Below the pieces are notes generated by a model, which saw nothing but the letters and a program-made list of their open reading frames with translations, had not been told where the DNA came from and ran no database searches. This document shows, piece after piece, positions 42,004 to 51,730 of a stretch of DNA of 64,000 nt. The stretch covers positions 372,001 to 436,000 of the forward strand of contig NC_009394.2 of assembly GCF_000002875.2 (NCBI RefSeq). Direction: 5' to 3'. Within the stretch, counting starts at the first letter, position 1. The number at the start of each line of letters is the position of its first letter. The stretch is from Leishmania infantum JPCM5 (Eukaryota; Euglenozoa; Kinetoplastea; Trypanosomatida; Trypanosomatidae). A program made the position numbers and the translations under genes.

Positions 42004-45000
42004 TTACGAGGATGGCGCGCTTTCCACGACGCGCAGCAGCCCCACGGAGGCGCTCACGATGCCCGCCAAGGCACCGTACGGGTTGAGGATGGCGCTCAGC
42101 GGGGCATCAGACATGAAGGTTTCAAAGTTGCCAAAGCAGTACTTGTAGGCGAGATAGAGCTCGGCGATGCAGCGCGCCTCCAGGAGAACCGTCGACGTCA
42201 GGTTCGGGTGCACGCGCAGCAGCCAAACGTAGTCGAAAAACTTCCGCATAATCCAAGGCACAAAGAGAATACCAGCCGAGGATTCGGCTGGCCGCTCACG
42301 AGCCGCACCGCTCTTGCGACGCTGGCGTATCTCGTCTGCAGGCTGCCCATCGCCGGCGGAGCTCTTCAGCGTACCGTTGCTGCGTGGCTTCTCCAGCTGC
42401 GCCACGGGCGAGTCCTGCGGCTCCCCACTGCTGGGGCTTTGCCCCTCCTGCCGCGTGCCAGGGCTACGAAGGCGCTGCTGCTGCGACTCACCCGACATCA
42501 CCTCCTCGTTGTATAGCTGCACCCAACGCGGCTTCTCGCGCTCCACCAAGCCTGGCGTACTGAGGGACTTCCGTGTCGCAGAACGGTGGTTCTCTCCCCT
42601 ATGGTGGCCGTCCTCGCTGAAGGACGCTGCAGTGGCCGCCGCCGCCGCCTTCGACATTGCGGCGAGCGTGCGTGACGGCGACATCGACACACCACCGCTC
42701 GCATCCGCCGCCTCTGCCTCATCTCCTTCCTGATCTGAATCGGAGAGGACTTCGCGGTAGAGACACCCGCAGCGTCTGCAGGCCGCCATCAGCTGCGCCG
42801 GATCCGCCGCCTCCACGTAGGAGAGACTCGACACAAACGGCGCACCATAGTCGAGATCCAGCGGAGGGAAAAAGAGGTCCGTCTTGCGCCGCGCAATGAA
42901 GCCGTGCGTGCGCCACACCTTGTCGGACGGGTCGTTGTCGCCGTAGCAGCCGCACCGGCAATGAATGTTCTGCCGCGCCGTCGCATACTTGACCCAGCCC
43001 GGCTGCAGCAGTCGCGCCGTATTGAGCAGCAGGTCGATGATGGACACCACGAGCCAGCAGCGGTTGATGATGTGGGTGATGGCGTGGCGGTGCACCTCGA
43101 CGAACCTCAAGGTGCCAAAGCGCTCCGTGGAGACGAGAGTGATGTCGCGCAGGAATCGGCGACACGCCGCAGCCAAGTTGCGAATGCCGAGAAGCGTCAT
43201 GAGCACCGGGTTGAACTGCAACACACCTTTGCGCCATCGTGCCGGCAGCGCGGCAGATGCCGGCTGCAACTCCCGCAAATACGTCGAGAGCGCCCCGGCA
43301 TGGCTGCCCTGACGCTCTTGCAAGCAGCTGGACGTGCTGGAGGAGATGAGGCTGATGTCGCTTTCCTTGCCGTCCGTCGCCGCGGGCAGCGGGGGGTCGT
43401 CGTTGAGGGCGGAGGCGGCTCTCGTGGGCGTCATCACAGGCAACTCGGAGGTCGGCAAAACGGCGGTCACCGGCAGCTGGGGGGAGCGCGCGGAGACAGT
43501 GCAGCGATCGCGCAAGGGCGATGCGTGACGGCCGTTCCGCTCGATATCGTAAATCGCCGTGCCGGTGTTGTCGACCGATGACGCCGTGGCAGCCTGCATG
43601 CTCGTGGACACGCCCGCCCCAGACAACAACTGCGGTGGCGGCGTGCGCGTGTCGGCGCTGTTGGCTGTGAAGCTGGAGTTCGTGGTGCCGTCCACCTTTG
43701 TCATCTCTTCGGACGGCGATGCCACCGTAGAGAGCGCCTCGGTTGGCTTCAGCGGCTTCAGCAACTCGACGGAGGAGCACGGCAGCGTCGAGTCTACGAC
43801 AAGCTCGTCGGAGCAACTCGGCGGCACGGTCGGCGCACAGGCGATGCGCCAGTTGTTCGGCACCGACAATGGGCCATCCGCAGGGGTCAAACCACCACCG
43901 CTCGCCAGCTCGGGCATCAGCTGACTCGTTATGGATCCGTACGACGGCGAGCGCGCCGCAGGCATCATTGGTGTTCCGTTGTGGATGATGCTGTTCTCCA
44001 CACCCTCGTGGAGGTGATCGCCCACATCGTCGCCCGTGATGCTGCTGTTTGCGGTCGGGGTAGGGGTGTTGATGCTCGAAGACTGCTTCAGCGGGTGCAG
44101 AAGCGTTTTACGACCGGCGTTGTCGACCCAGTCTGCTGTGTAGTGCGCACTCAGTATGGGGGCCGTGGCTGCCGTCGCAAGGCTGAAGGTGCTGGCTGTC
44201 GCGTTGGCGGTGGTGGACGGCGTCAGGCCGTGCCGCTGGTGCTGCTGGTGGCCGATCTCGAGACCGAAAAGCAGTGTGTCCGTGACGTGCGGCGGCTTCG
44301 CTCGTGGCGCAGCGGTGCCCTCCTCGCCAGAGGACGTTGTGGAGGCGGAGCCGGCAGCGGGGCCGGAGGGCACACACGGCAGCGCACCAGGGTCACTGGG
44401 CTCACGCTTACTTTCCGCGTTCGGTGTTGGCGAGGCTGTGGCAATCTTGGATGCCCTTCCGCCCCAACCTTCCGCCGACAGGCCACCAGAAGGCGCGCGC
44501 GGAAGCAGCGAGAGCTTACCCATGCCCTTGCTGGCCGCGCCGTCGCCCGTGGTGGGGGACGGTTGCTCAGATTGTATCCTCGACGTGCTTGTCTGACTAT
44601 CCACCATCGTGCATGGAGGCGTGGGCTGCGACGAACCCGCACCGCCGCCGCCGACGCCGCCGCCGCCCGCGCAGCCATCTACCTTTCGTAGCGCGAAGCC
44701 GATGTTGCCCTTGAGAGACTTCAGGCCAGCGACGCTCCCGCTGGCAGCCTGCGCGGCCGTCACCGATCGCTCAGCCTTCTCCACACCCGAGGTGGTGTAC
44801 ACGCCGTCCGTCAGCAGCGTGTCCTTCGCCGACGGCGCGGACGGCTGCTCATGCGCGCGCTGCTGAATGCGCCAGTCCGGCACCACCGAGTCCTCGGGCT
44901 CCTCGCTGCGGCCCTGCCCCGGCGTAACCTGGGCAGCCTGCGTCCAGCGCAGCAGCCGACACGACAAGTACCGGCCCCACAACGGCGAAGCCCCCATGGA

Positions 45001-46005
45001 CATCAGCCCCTTCTCCAGGCACGAGACGACGGGCAGCATGACGGTGCACGTGGTGCGGGAAATGCCGCTCTTGTACTTCATCCACATTCGCTCGCACACT
45101 GTCTGCAGTGTGAAGAGGTTGAGCAGGCCGCGACCCATCTTGAACAGACTGCGGCCGTGGCGGATCGTATTGTAGTTGCGGTAAAGCCGCTCCGCCATCG
45201 GGCCCATCAGCATCTGCGCCTCGGGCGAGAATAGCGACGGCGTCTTCAGGAAGCAGATGGTGAGCTGCAGGCTGTACTGGATGAGCTTGAACATCAAATC
45301 ACGGCCGTCGGAGGCGGTGAGGACGTAGAGCAGCGTGCTTGGCGGCAGGTCGTTCGGGATCAGCACACCGACACCGTTGTTCTCGTAGTAGCCTTCGACA
45401 CGCACCTTCACCCGATCTTCATTCGCATCGTCCTCCGTAACGGATATGCCGCGGGCGCTGACGTGGTCCGCCCCGCGCAAGTAGGCGTCGCTGGGCGAGG
45501 AGGGCTGCGAGTAGATGACGGTCACGCTCTTCGGCACTGAGTGATGGTTCGCGAGGGTGCAGCAGTCCTGCACGGCGGCGTTGTCTTTGGCCGCGTAGAA
45601 GGAAAAAGTCGGGACCGCCGCCTGCAAGCTGGGGGAGGTGTTCGATAAGAGCTCGCACATCGAGTCCAAGCTTGGCCGCCCCAAGAGGGGCACGATCGAG
45701 TCGCTCGGATGACGGTGCTGCAGGGTCGGCATCGCAGGATAGGTTCCAAACAACTCCTGACTCTCCAACCGCGCAATTGCCACGATGCCGCCTCCGGCGC
45801 TGCCAATGCTGTTGTTGTGACTGTAGGTGTGGTGGTTCCCATCGGCGCACACCACGCGCTGTGATGGAAACCGACGCGCACGCAGGCTGCCGGTGGGCGG
45901 GCTGAGTTGCTTGTTGCTCACCGGCGTTGAGCTCGACACGTTCGCCGGGGACGACGGCGACGAGGACCGGAAGCTAATCCTCCGATCGGCGCTACCTTGA
46001 TCCAT
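42004..46005 (-). CDS. Large PEX11-like glycosomal membrane protein (putative)
   Basis: 1333 aa from ATG 46005 (MDQGSADRRISFRS). Residues about 225-370 resemble the N-terminal part of PEX11: TASDGRDLMFKLIQYSLQ, followed by AERLYRNYNTIRHGRSLFKMG and a Cys/Trp-rich helix. After a Ser/Thr/Pro-rich disordered middle (about 400-900), an ordered block follows (FNPVLMTLLGIRNLAAACRRFL, HIINRCWLVVSIIDLLLNTARLL), then a Cys-rich patch (CRCGCYG, CRRCGCLY) and a second disordered insert. The last 85 residues (VPWIMRKFFDYVWLLRVHPN to SAILNPYGALAGIVSASVGLLR) look like a PEX11 C-terminal membrane region. PEX11/GIM5 proteins shape and divide peroxisomes and glycosomes and are normally 220-250 aa, so this would be a strongly expanded member. 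The family call is by eye only. Confidence 0.75.
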   Translation of the reverse strand: MDQGSADRRISFRSSSPSSPANVSSSTPVSNKQLSPPTGSLRARRFPSQRVVCADGNHHTYSHNNSIGSAGGGIVAIARLESQELFGTYPAMPTLQHRHPSDSIVPLLGRPSLDSMCELLSNTSPSLQAAVPTFSFYAAKDNAAVQDCCTLANHHSVPKSVTVIYSQPSSPSDAYLRGADHVSARGISVTEDDANEDRVKVRVEGYYENNGVGVLIPNDLPPSTLLYVLTASDGRDLMFKLIQYSLQLTICFLKTPSLFSPEAQMLMGPMAERLYRNYNTIRHGRSLFKMGRGLLNLFTLQTVCERMWMKYKSGISRTTCTVMLPVVSCLEKGLMSMGASPLWGRYLSCRLLRWTQAAQVTPGQGRSEEPEDSVVPDWRIQQRAHEQPSAPSAKDTLLTDGVYTTSGVEKAERSVTAAQAASGSVAGLKSLKGNIGFALRKVDGCAGGGGVGGGGAGSSQPTPPCTMVDSQTSTSRIQSEQPSPTTGDGAASKGMGKLSLLPRAPSGGLSAEGWGGRASKIATASPTPNAESKREPSDPGALPCVPSGPAAGSASTTSSGEEGTAAPRAKPPHVTDTLLFGLEIGHQQHQRHGLTPSTTANATASTFSLATAATAPILSAHYTADWVDNAGRKTLLHPLKQSSSINTPTPTANSSITGDDVGDHLHEGVENSIIHNGTPMMPAARSPSYGSITSQLMPELASGGGLTPADGPLSVPNNWRIACAPTVPPSCSDELVVDSTLPCSSVELLKPLKPTEALSTVASPSEEMTKVDGTTNSSFTANSADTRTPPPQLLSGAGVSTSMQAATASSVDNTGTAIYDIERNGRHASPLRDRCTVSARSPQLPVTAVLPTSELPVMTPTRAASALNDDPPLPAATDGKESDISLISSSTSSCLQERQGSHAGALSTYLRELQPASAALPARWRKGVLQFNPVLMTLLGIRNLAAACRRFLRDITLVSTERFGTLRFVEVHRHAITHIINRCWLVVSIIDLLLNTARLLQPGWVKYATARQNIHCRCGCYGDNDPSDKVWRTHGFIARRKTDLFFPPLDLDYGAPFVSSLSYVEAADPAQLMAACRRCGCLYREVLSDSDQEGDEAEAADASGGVSMSPSRTLAAMSKAAAAATAASFSEDGHHRGENHRSATRKSLSTPGLVEREKPRWVQLYNEEVMSGESQQQRLRSPGTRQEGQSPSSGEPQDSPVAQLEKPRSNGTLKSSAGDGQPADEIRQRRKSGAARERPAESSAGILFVPWIMRKFFDYVWLLRVHPNLTSTVLLEARCIAELYLAYKYCFGNFETFMSDAPLSAILNPYGALAGIVSASVGLLRVVESAPSS

Positions 46006-46928
46006 CTTGCCGTGTGGCCAGCGCGGTGTTGTGCGCGTATGGATAAGGATAGAGAGCACTGAGATAAACAGGGTCCAGAAGAGTGGCCGGGGAGAGGGGG
46101 GAGGGGGGCGGATTCGAGGCGCTGCGTGGCAGGCCAGTCAGTGCAGCACGCACTGGAAATCAGCTCCGTCGAAGCGCCACGATGCACCCACACACGCACA
46201 CGCACACGCAGGGCGAGACGCCAATGCAGGAAACACAGAGGGGAGGGGAAGAGAGAGACCAATGTATACTACGAAAGCTGCTTTGACGGGCACATGTGAG
46301 GGGGAAGGGGGGAGGCACCACAAGTTGCACACAGCAGCACCGAGAGGCTAGCACAAGCAAACCAAAGGCGGAGGAGGAATAAGTAAGCAAACAACAACAG
46401 GAGGAGGACCGGCGCGGTCTGTTGGCGCTGCCGACCACACACTGGCAATGACTCAGAGCGCAAGGAGGACAGGAGAGAGAGAGGTGTGCGTGTGTGTGTG
46501 CGTGGGTGGGTGAGCGTGCGTGGTGGTGGTGACTCTCCGACACATGCACGAAAGGCAGCGAGGGAGGGCGGTCTGGAGGTGCGCGCGGATGGAGCGAGAA
46601 GGGTGGAGGGTGAGTCGAGTTCGAGAAGAGAAAAGGGAGCACCCACAAAAACACACATACACATACCCATTCAAGAGGGGGAAAAGTGATGTGTCGGATG
46701 CCTGTGAAAGGGTGGGTGGGTGTGTGAGGGTTTGGGTGAGTGGCGGAGGACGGAAAAGCGACGCGCCCCTCCATGATGCGATCGAGCCGCGCTGCATCAC
46801 AATGTTTGCGGTTGTTATCACACGACACGTGGAGAGACAGAGAGGGAGGAAAGGTGAGGGACAGAGCGCGCGACGCACGACGAGTGCACTGCTGCGCCGT
46901 ACTTAGGCGTACTCTTCCTCTTAGTAAA

Positions 46929-46961
<33 letters not shown>

Positions 46962-47458
46962 CACGCACATGCACACACGGAGCAAGCAGCGAGACAGCGA
47001 ACGGTCCCGTCACCCACGTCGCGACCTCCTCCTGCTCTTTGTCCTTGTACAACTCGACAAGCGTGACCAGGAGCACACACTGCTGAGCGGCGGCGACAGG
47101 GGAGCTGCAGGCGCGCGTACCTGCCCATCCGTGGGGGGGGCAACAACGCCAAAGTGAGAGGACCAGTGCCAGTGGCCGTCCAGCGACTCCATCCGGCACG
47201 GCAGAGCAAATCTCATGAAGCGACAACGGCGCGCTGGTGAAGGAGCCCCGCTGAGGCGATGCGGAGAGACCCCAAAACGCCCGACACGATGGCCGGCTGC
47301 GATGTTGATTGGTGGAGAGCGTGCCAAAGAGAAAGGCGCGCGAGAGAGGGGGAGGGGGGAGGGGGCAGACATCGCCACCGTAGCATCATCAGCGCTCCTC
47401 GTGCGCTGAGCCCCACTTTCTCTTCCACACACACGTACGCCTCCTTGTCGCTGCGACC
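46006..47458. other. Intergenic spacer
   Basis: Holds a purine-rich run at about 46083-46112 (pyrimidine tract just upstream of the PEX11-like gene), GT/CA-rich segments near 46478-46530, and (CA)n at about 46926-46954. No gene is seen. Confidence 0.6.
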
Positions 47459-47782
47459 TTAGACGGTTGCTGCCGCGTACTCGACAGCGCTAGCGGCCTC
47501 GCTGCGGCGGCGCTGAGCCGCGCTGCTCGGCTCGTACGACGGGAACTTCTCCTCGCGCACACGGTCGTCCTTTAGGCTGGTGCAGTACAGCCAGCCAAGA
47601 CCGAAGCGTTCGCTATCGTGCGTCTCGACAGCCATGTTTACGGCAACAAGCAGTAGCAGGGGGCCCAGGAACTCGAGGTAGGCGTGGCCGACGTGTTTCA
47701 CATACGACTTTGCGAAGCCCCACAGGCGACGGGCGGCGCTCTCCCCACCGTCCCTAACGGAGCCTCCCTGGACAAACAGCAT
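47459..47782 (-). CDS. Small single-helix membrane protein (hypothetical)
   Basis: 107 aa from ATG 47782 (MLFVQGGSVRDGGESAARRL). One membrane helix FLGPLLLLVAVNMAV lies near residues 39-53, preceded by a basic amphipathic segment (RRLWGFAKSYVKHVGHAYLE) and followed by a polar tail (HDSERFGLGWLYC, EEKFPSYEPSSAAQRRR). Size and layout recall small inner-mitochondrial-membrane subunits of respiratory complexes, but no family is recognised. The frame stays open upstream with another ATG at 47839, which would add 19 residues. An AG directly before ATG 47782 and the weaker codon bias upstream made the shorter form preferable, without certainty. Confidence 0.65.
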   Translation of the reverse strand: MLFVQGGSVRDGGESAARRLWGFAKSYVKHVGHAYLEFLGPLLLLVAVNMAVETHDSERFGLGWLYCTSLKDDRVREEKFPSYEPSSAAQRRRSEAASAVEYAAATV

Positions 47783-48675
47783 CTGTGCGGTGATGGAGCG
47801 CGTATGTGGGGTTGCGAAAGAGGAGCAGCCAATATGCATGTATCGGCGTGTAGCGGTTCCTGCAGGAGTGTGCACGGCGAAGGGCAGCGTTCTGGCAGCT
47901 GACGTGAAGATAGGCAACAGATGATTGCTTGCAGTGTTGCTGGGTTAGATCAAGGGAAGGGGAGGGGTAGCACTCGATCCGACTAACGTTGCAGCTCAGG
48001 TAACACGAAATACTTTCAGTGTGCGCACTCGCGTGGTGCATGGTGGTTGGCCACCAGAGGCCAGGCGAAGAAGAGCGAGAAGGGGGAACCAGAGATGGTT
48101 CGTGGGCGGGATGGGCCCACTTGAGGTGCCCCACCGGTGCACAGCAGCATTCCCGGTGCATAACCGAGGAAAGTGGAGTAAGAGAGCGACGTGCTGTGCG
48201 AGCGGTGCTCGTGGTGAGAGCAGCCAGCACAGAGAGAAGCCGTATAAAGAGCCTGATCGACCTCGACAGTGTGGCCAATGCCACAGGATAGCCACAGCAC
48301 GTCCACACACGTCTACATACAACAAACATACACGTAACCACACGCAGGGCGAGAGAGAACGAAAAGAAGGGAGAGAGAATCAGAGAATGCAACGTGCGTG
48401 TACAGCACGTTGCCGTAACTCTAGTATTTGTGTCCGTGCGCACGAGCGCGGCACGCCCTCCCTCCCTATTCTTCCCTCTCCCTGCTTAATCACCGCCATG
48501 GCTCCAGCTTAGCCGCGAACACGAAAGAAATCGAACGCGCGAAGCGTGACAGCGCCAGTGAAGAAGGGCGCACACAAATTCTCCCACACACCGCCCCGCC
48601 TCCCTCTCTACCACCCAGGCGCGTGCACACTGAGACAGACGTCGAGGCACTCCCACATCTGCAGCTACCGACCGT

Positions 48676-48716
<41 letters not shown>

Positions 48717-48749
48717 AAAAACCAAAACCGAGACACGCCAAGGCTGGCT
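47783..48749. other. Intergenic spacer
   Basis: Pyrimidine tract on the coding strand near 47951-47970 and a long (CA)n run at about 48679-48712 close to the eIF2B stop codon. No gene is recognised. Confidence 0.6.
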
Positions 48750-50351
48750 TCAATCTGCGTCGCTGTAGTTCGCCCGCACAATGCGGTGGATCTGCGAGGG
48801 CAACAGCTCGCTGTCGTTAGTTAAAAACAACGTAATGAGCTCGGGCGGCACGTACTCCGTGACGGGGGCGTGGATGGTCAAGCGGCGGCCGCTGTCGGAG
48901 ACGGAGACGCCAAACGGCGAGGGCCACACATCCTCGGGGGAGCCGTAGGTCGACCATGGCATCTCCTGCGCCCCCGACCGTGCAATGCGCACCAGCCGCG
49001 TGCACAGCTGGTCGCTTGGATAGTACGGCGACATCTTCAGCGTTGTGGTGGCGACCAGCACGGGGACAGCAAAGTGGCGAGCAGCGGCGCAGAGGACGTG
49101 GGTGCCGATGGATGCGAGCATGCCGCCGTTGGCCAAGACGTTCTCGGCACCAACCAGCACCTTGGTGCACATGCTCATGACCACGTAGGCGGAGCTGTCT
49201 GGCAACAGCTGCGCAGTGATGCCGCGACTGCACAGCGCCTCCGCAAACTCCTGCGTCGCCTGCGCCGGCAGCGGTGCACCCTCAAGGATGAAGACTTTGA
49301 AGTGGTGCCCCGCTTGAGCAGCTTCCAGCAGGTAGCGGCGGATGGTATGACTGCACCCCAGCGTGATGATCGTGTCCGACGAGTGCAGCTGCCGCGTGGA
49401 ACGGCGACACAGCTCCTCGGTCATCCCCTCTAGCTCCCGCTTGAACTCGTCGATGGCGTCCAGGGCGTCCTGGTAAAAGATCTCCATGCGCACCGGGAAC
49501 TCAATCTCCCCGCCGCCCGCCTCCAGCACTTGCTCACAGCGGCTCGGCGCGCGCTTCAGCAGCTGCCGGCCCGGTATCTCCGTCGCCACTATCGAGCCGG
49601 TGTGCTGCAGCAGCGGCCCCCCAAAGTCACTAGCCACCGACGTGCTGTGCTGCTGCAGCTGGCGCATGTGGCCACCGCTCGCCTCCTCGGAGCTGTTGGA
49701 GGTGCCAGCGAAGCGCACCGAGAGTCCGCGGCGAGGGAGAGGCTGAGAGACGAGAGTATCCCTCTTGAGAGCCGGCTTCATGCCCTTGGCTGACAGGGAC
49801 GGGTTGGCCGGATCTGCGGAGTCGTCCATGCCGTACCTGTTGCTGGAGCTCGAACTAGTGTCGGCAGGGGTTTCAACCACCGCTGCCTCGTCATCCGAGG
49901 CGAGATCGTTCAGTATTGTCTTGGCCTCATCTTCGAGCTCCGCGTCGGTGGCCTTGCTGTTGGCGGCGGACTCCCGCACGATGGAAAGCACGCGACGCGT
50001 GACGTTCATGAGAAAGAGCGTGGCAAACTGTGCTCGCAGCATCGCATCACCGGTGCGAGCAACGAGAATGAGAAGGCGGCTGACCTGCATGCTCGCCACC
50101 TCGGCCGCCGGGTAGCCGGCCTTAAGCAGCTGTATTGTTGTGCTGTGCGGGTCTTTCTCGGCATTCTGGAAGAGACGCACGATGGTCGACATTACATCTG
50201 CCATCTCCACTGCGGCCGCCGTGGAGAGACTCTCCTCGCCACTGCGCGCGGCGGCGAGCTTTCCGCGCTTCAGATTTGTGATGAAGGCCTCTGCGAGGTC
50301 GCTGACCTCTCGCACCAGCTTCTCAGACTCTTCTGGCACATTACTCAGCAT
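48750..50351 (-). CDS. Translation initiation factor eIF2B subunit beta
   Basis: 533 aa from ATG 50351 (MLSNVPEESEKLVREV). Residues 1-130 form the helical N-terminal domain; residues about 290-533 form the Rossmann-like regulatory-subunit fold: DTIITLGCSHTIRRYLLEAA, FKVFILEGAPLPAQ, AYVVSMC-type strand, VLVGAENVLANGGMLASIGT and HFAVPVLVATTTLKMSPYYP. These match the eIF2B alpha/beta/delta family, and the long N-terminal part with the conserved GAENVLANGG stretch fits beta best. The subunit belongs to the eIF2 guanine-nucleotide exchange complex that senses eIF2-alpha phosphorylation. Residues about 130-285 are a Ser-rich acidic insertion not usual in the family. Confidence 0.88.
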   Translation of the reverse strand: MLSNVPEESEKLVREVSDLAEAFITNLKRGKLAAARSGEESLSTAAAVEMADVMSTIVRLFQNAEKDPHSTTIQLLKAGYPAAEVASMQVSRLLILVARTGDAMLRAQFATLFLMNVTRRVLSIVRESAANSKATDAELEDEAKTILNDLASDDEAAVVETPADTSSSSSNRYGMDDSADPANPSLSAKGMKPALKRDTLVSQPLPRRGLSVRFAGTSNSSEEASGGHMRQLQQHSTSVASDFGGPLLQHTGSIVATEIPGRQLLKRAPSRCEQVLEAGGGEIEFPVRMEIFYQDALDAIDEFKRELEGMTEELCRRSTRQLHSSDTIITLGCSHTIRRYLLEAAQAGHHFKVFILEGAPLPAQATQEFAEALCSRGITAQLLPDSSAYVVMSMCTKVLVGAENVLANGGMLASIGTHVLCAAARHFAVPVLVATTTLKMSPYYPSDQLCTRLVRIARSGAQEMPWSTYGSPEDVWPSPFGVSVSDSGRRLTIHAPVTEYVPPELITLFLTNDSELLPSQIHRIVRANYSDAD

Positions 50352-51730
50352 CTTGCGTTTGCTTGCGTGCTGGTATAGAGGGGAGGGGGAAGGGAAGGGG
50401 GAGGGGGATAAGCAGCTGAAGCGTGGGCGCCGATGGGAAGAGAAGCGACGGAAGGGCCCCAGCCTGGTGGAGACGCCAACAGTTATCCGCGCCGTCCGGA
50501 AGGGGGCGGGAGTGGGAAAGAGCACGAGGGAGAAATGACGAAGCCATCTGGGCAGTAGCGAGAGGATAGGGATGGGGGTGGTGGTGTTGGTGTTTGTAGG
50601 GGGAGGAGGGGGGGGAGGTGGCAGCCGGATGGCGCAGGGGGTCCTCACGGTGTAGGGGCGGCAAGGCGAGCGTGTGGCCGTCTCCCGGTGTTGCGGCAGC
50701 CCACGCGCACGCAGAGGTGCCACATTTCGTTTCCTTGCAGGTGCACACGTTGGCGAGATCGTGGCGCTCTATCACACAGGCATACATGATGGCAGAAGGA
50801 ACCTATATAAAACGAGGGAAGGAAGAGGCGTGAGGGTGTATCGTGGCTGCTTCACGCCCATCACGCGATTGTCCACCACCGCCCGCCCCCACGCCCCTCC
50901 ACTTTGCACTGGAGCGTCCAGCGACTGCATGAGGTATGGAGAACACCACCAACCCATGCTCGCACGCACGCCTAGTGACGACACATAAGGTGTGCGATAA
51001 GGATGGAAGGGCTAGAGAGCAGGACTGCAGTGTAGGGCGGAGGGGGGGCCACACACTCACACATGTACAGGAATATACACACCTGTGCTAACAACGACTG
51101 CACCTGCGCCGGATCTGTCACGTGGGGCCGAGGAGAGGCTTCAACATCGATTGGCAACGGCAGCGAATCAGACGGGAGAGGCAGTGAGACGAACGCATCG
51201 CGCGTCCACCCACCCCCACCGACTCCCGCACACTGCGCCTGCCCATGCCGGTCAGTTCACGGGCATTAGTCCAAAGCATAAAGATCATACGAGCAAAACA
51301 CGAGCACGAACCTTCTCGCAGCCCGGACACTGCAGTTCTATGAAATTCTGCACCGTGCGCAGGTGCACACATGTTCGTTGACGTGGTCTACGCACGACAG
51401 TGAGAGAGAGCCACACGCGCGCAGAGTCGCTCACAACAACGCCAGCGCCATCTGCGTGTCCTCTGTCAAGACTCTCCCGCCTTCCGCCCCCTCAACTCAC
51501 CTTCACAGTCGTGGTCGTGGTGCGTTGGGAGAAGGTGGGCGAGAGAAGGATGCGGTGCGCGACTACATGCCTCGCTTGTGATGTCGGTGGCAATGACAGA
51601 GGCGATAACGGAAGGAGAAGCGGCGCTGGGAAGGGCGGAGGTGCTGAACGTTCAATGTCCTCTCTTCCCGCTCTCCGCAACCACATACACACACACACAC
51701 ATACACACCCGTCCCCCTGCTTTTCCTCGG
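50352..51730. other. Intergenic spacer
   Basis: Purine runs at about 50379-50410 and 50599-50620 supply pyrimidine tracts for eIF2B beta mRNA processing. A short (CA)n lies near 51688-51703. No gene is seen. Confidence 0.6.
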
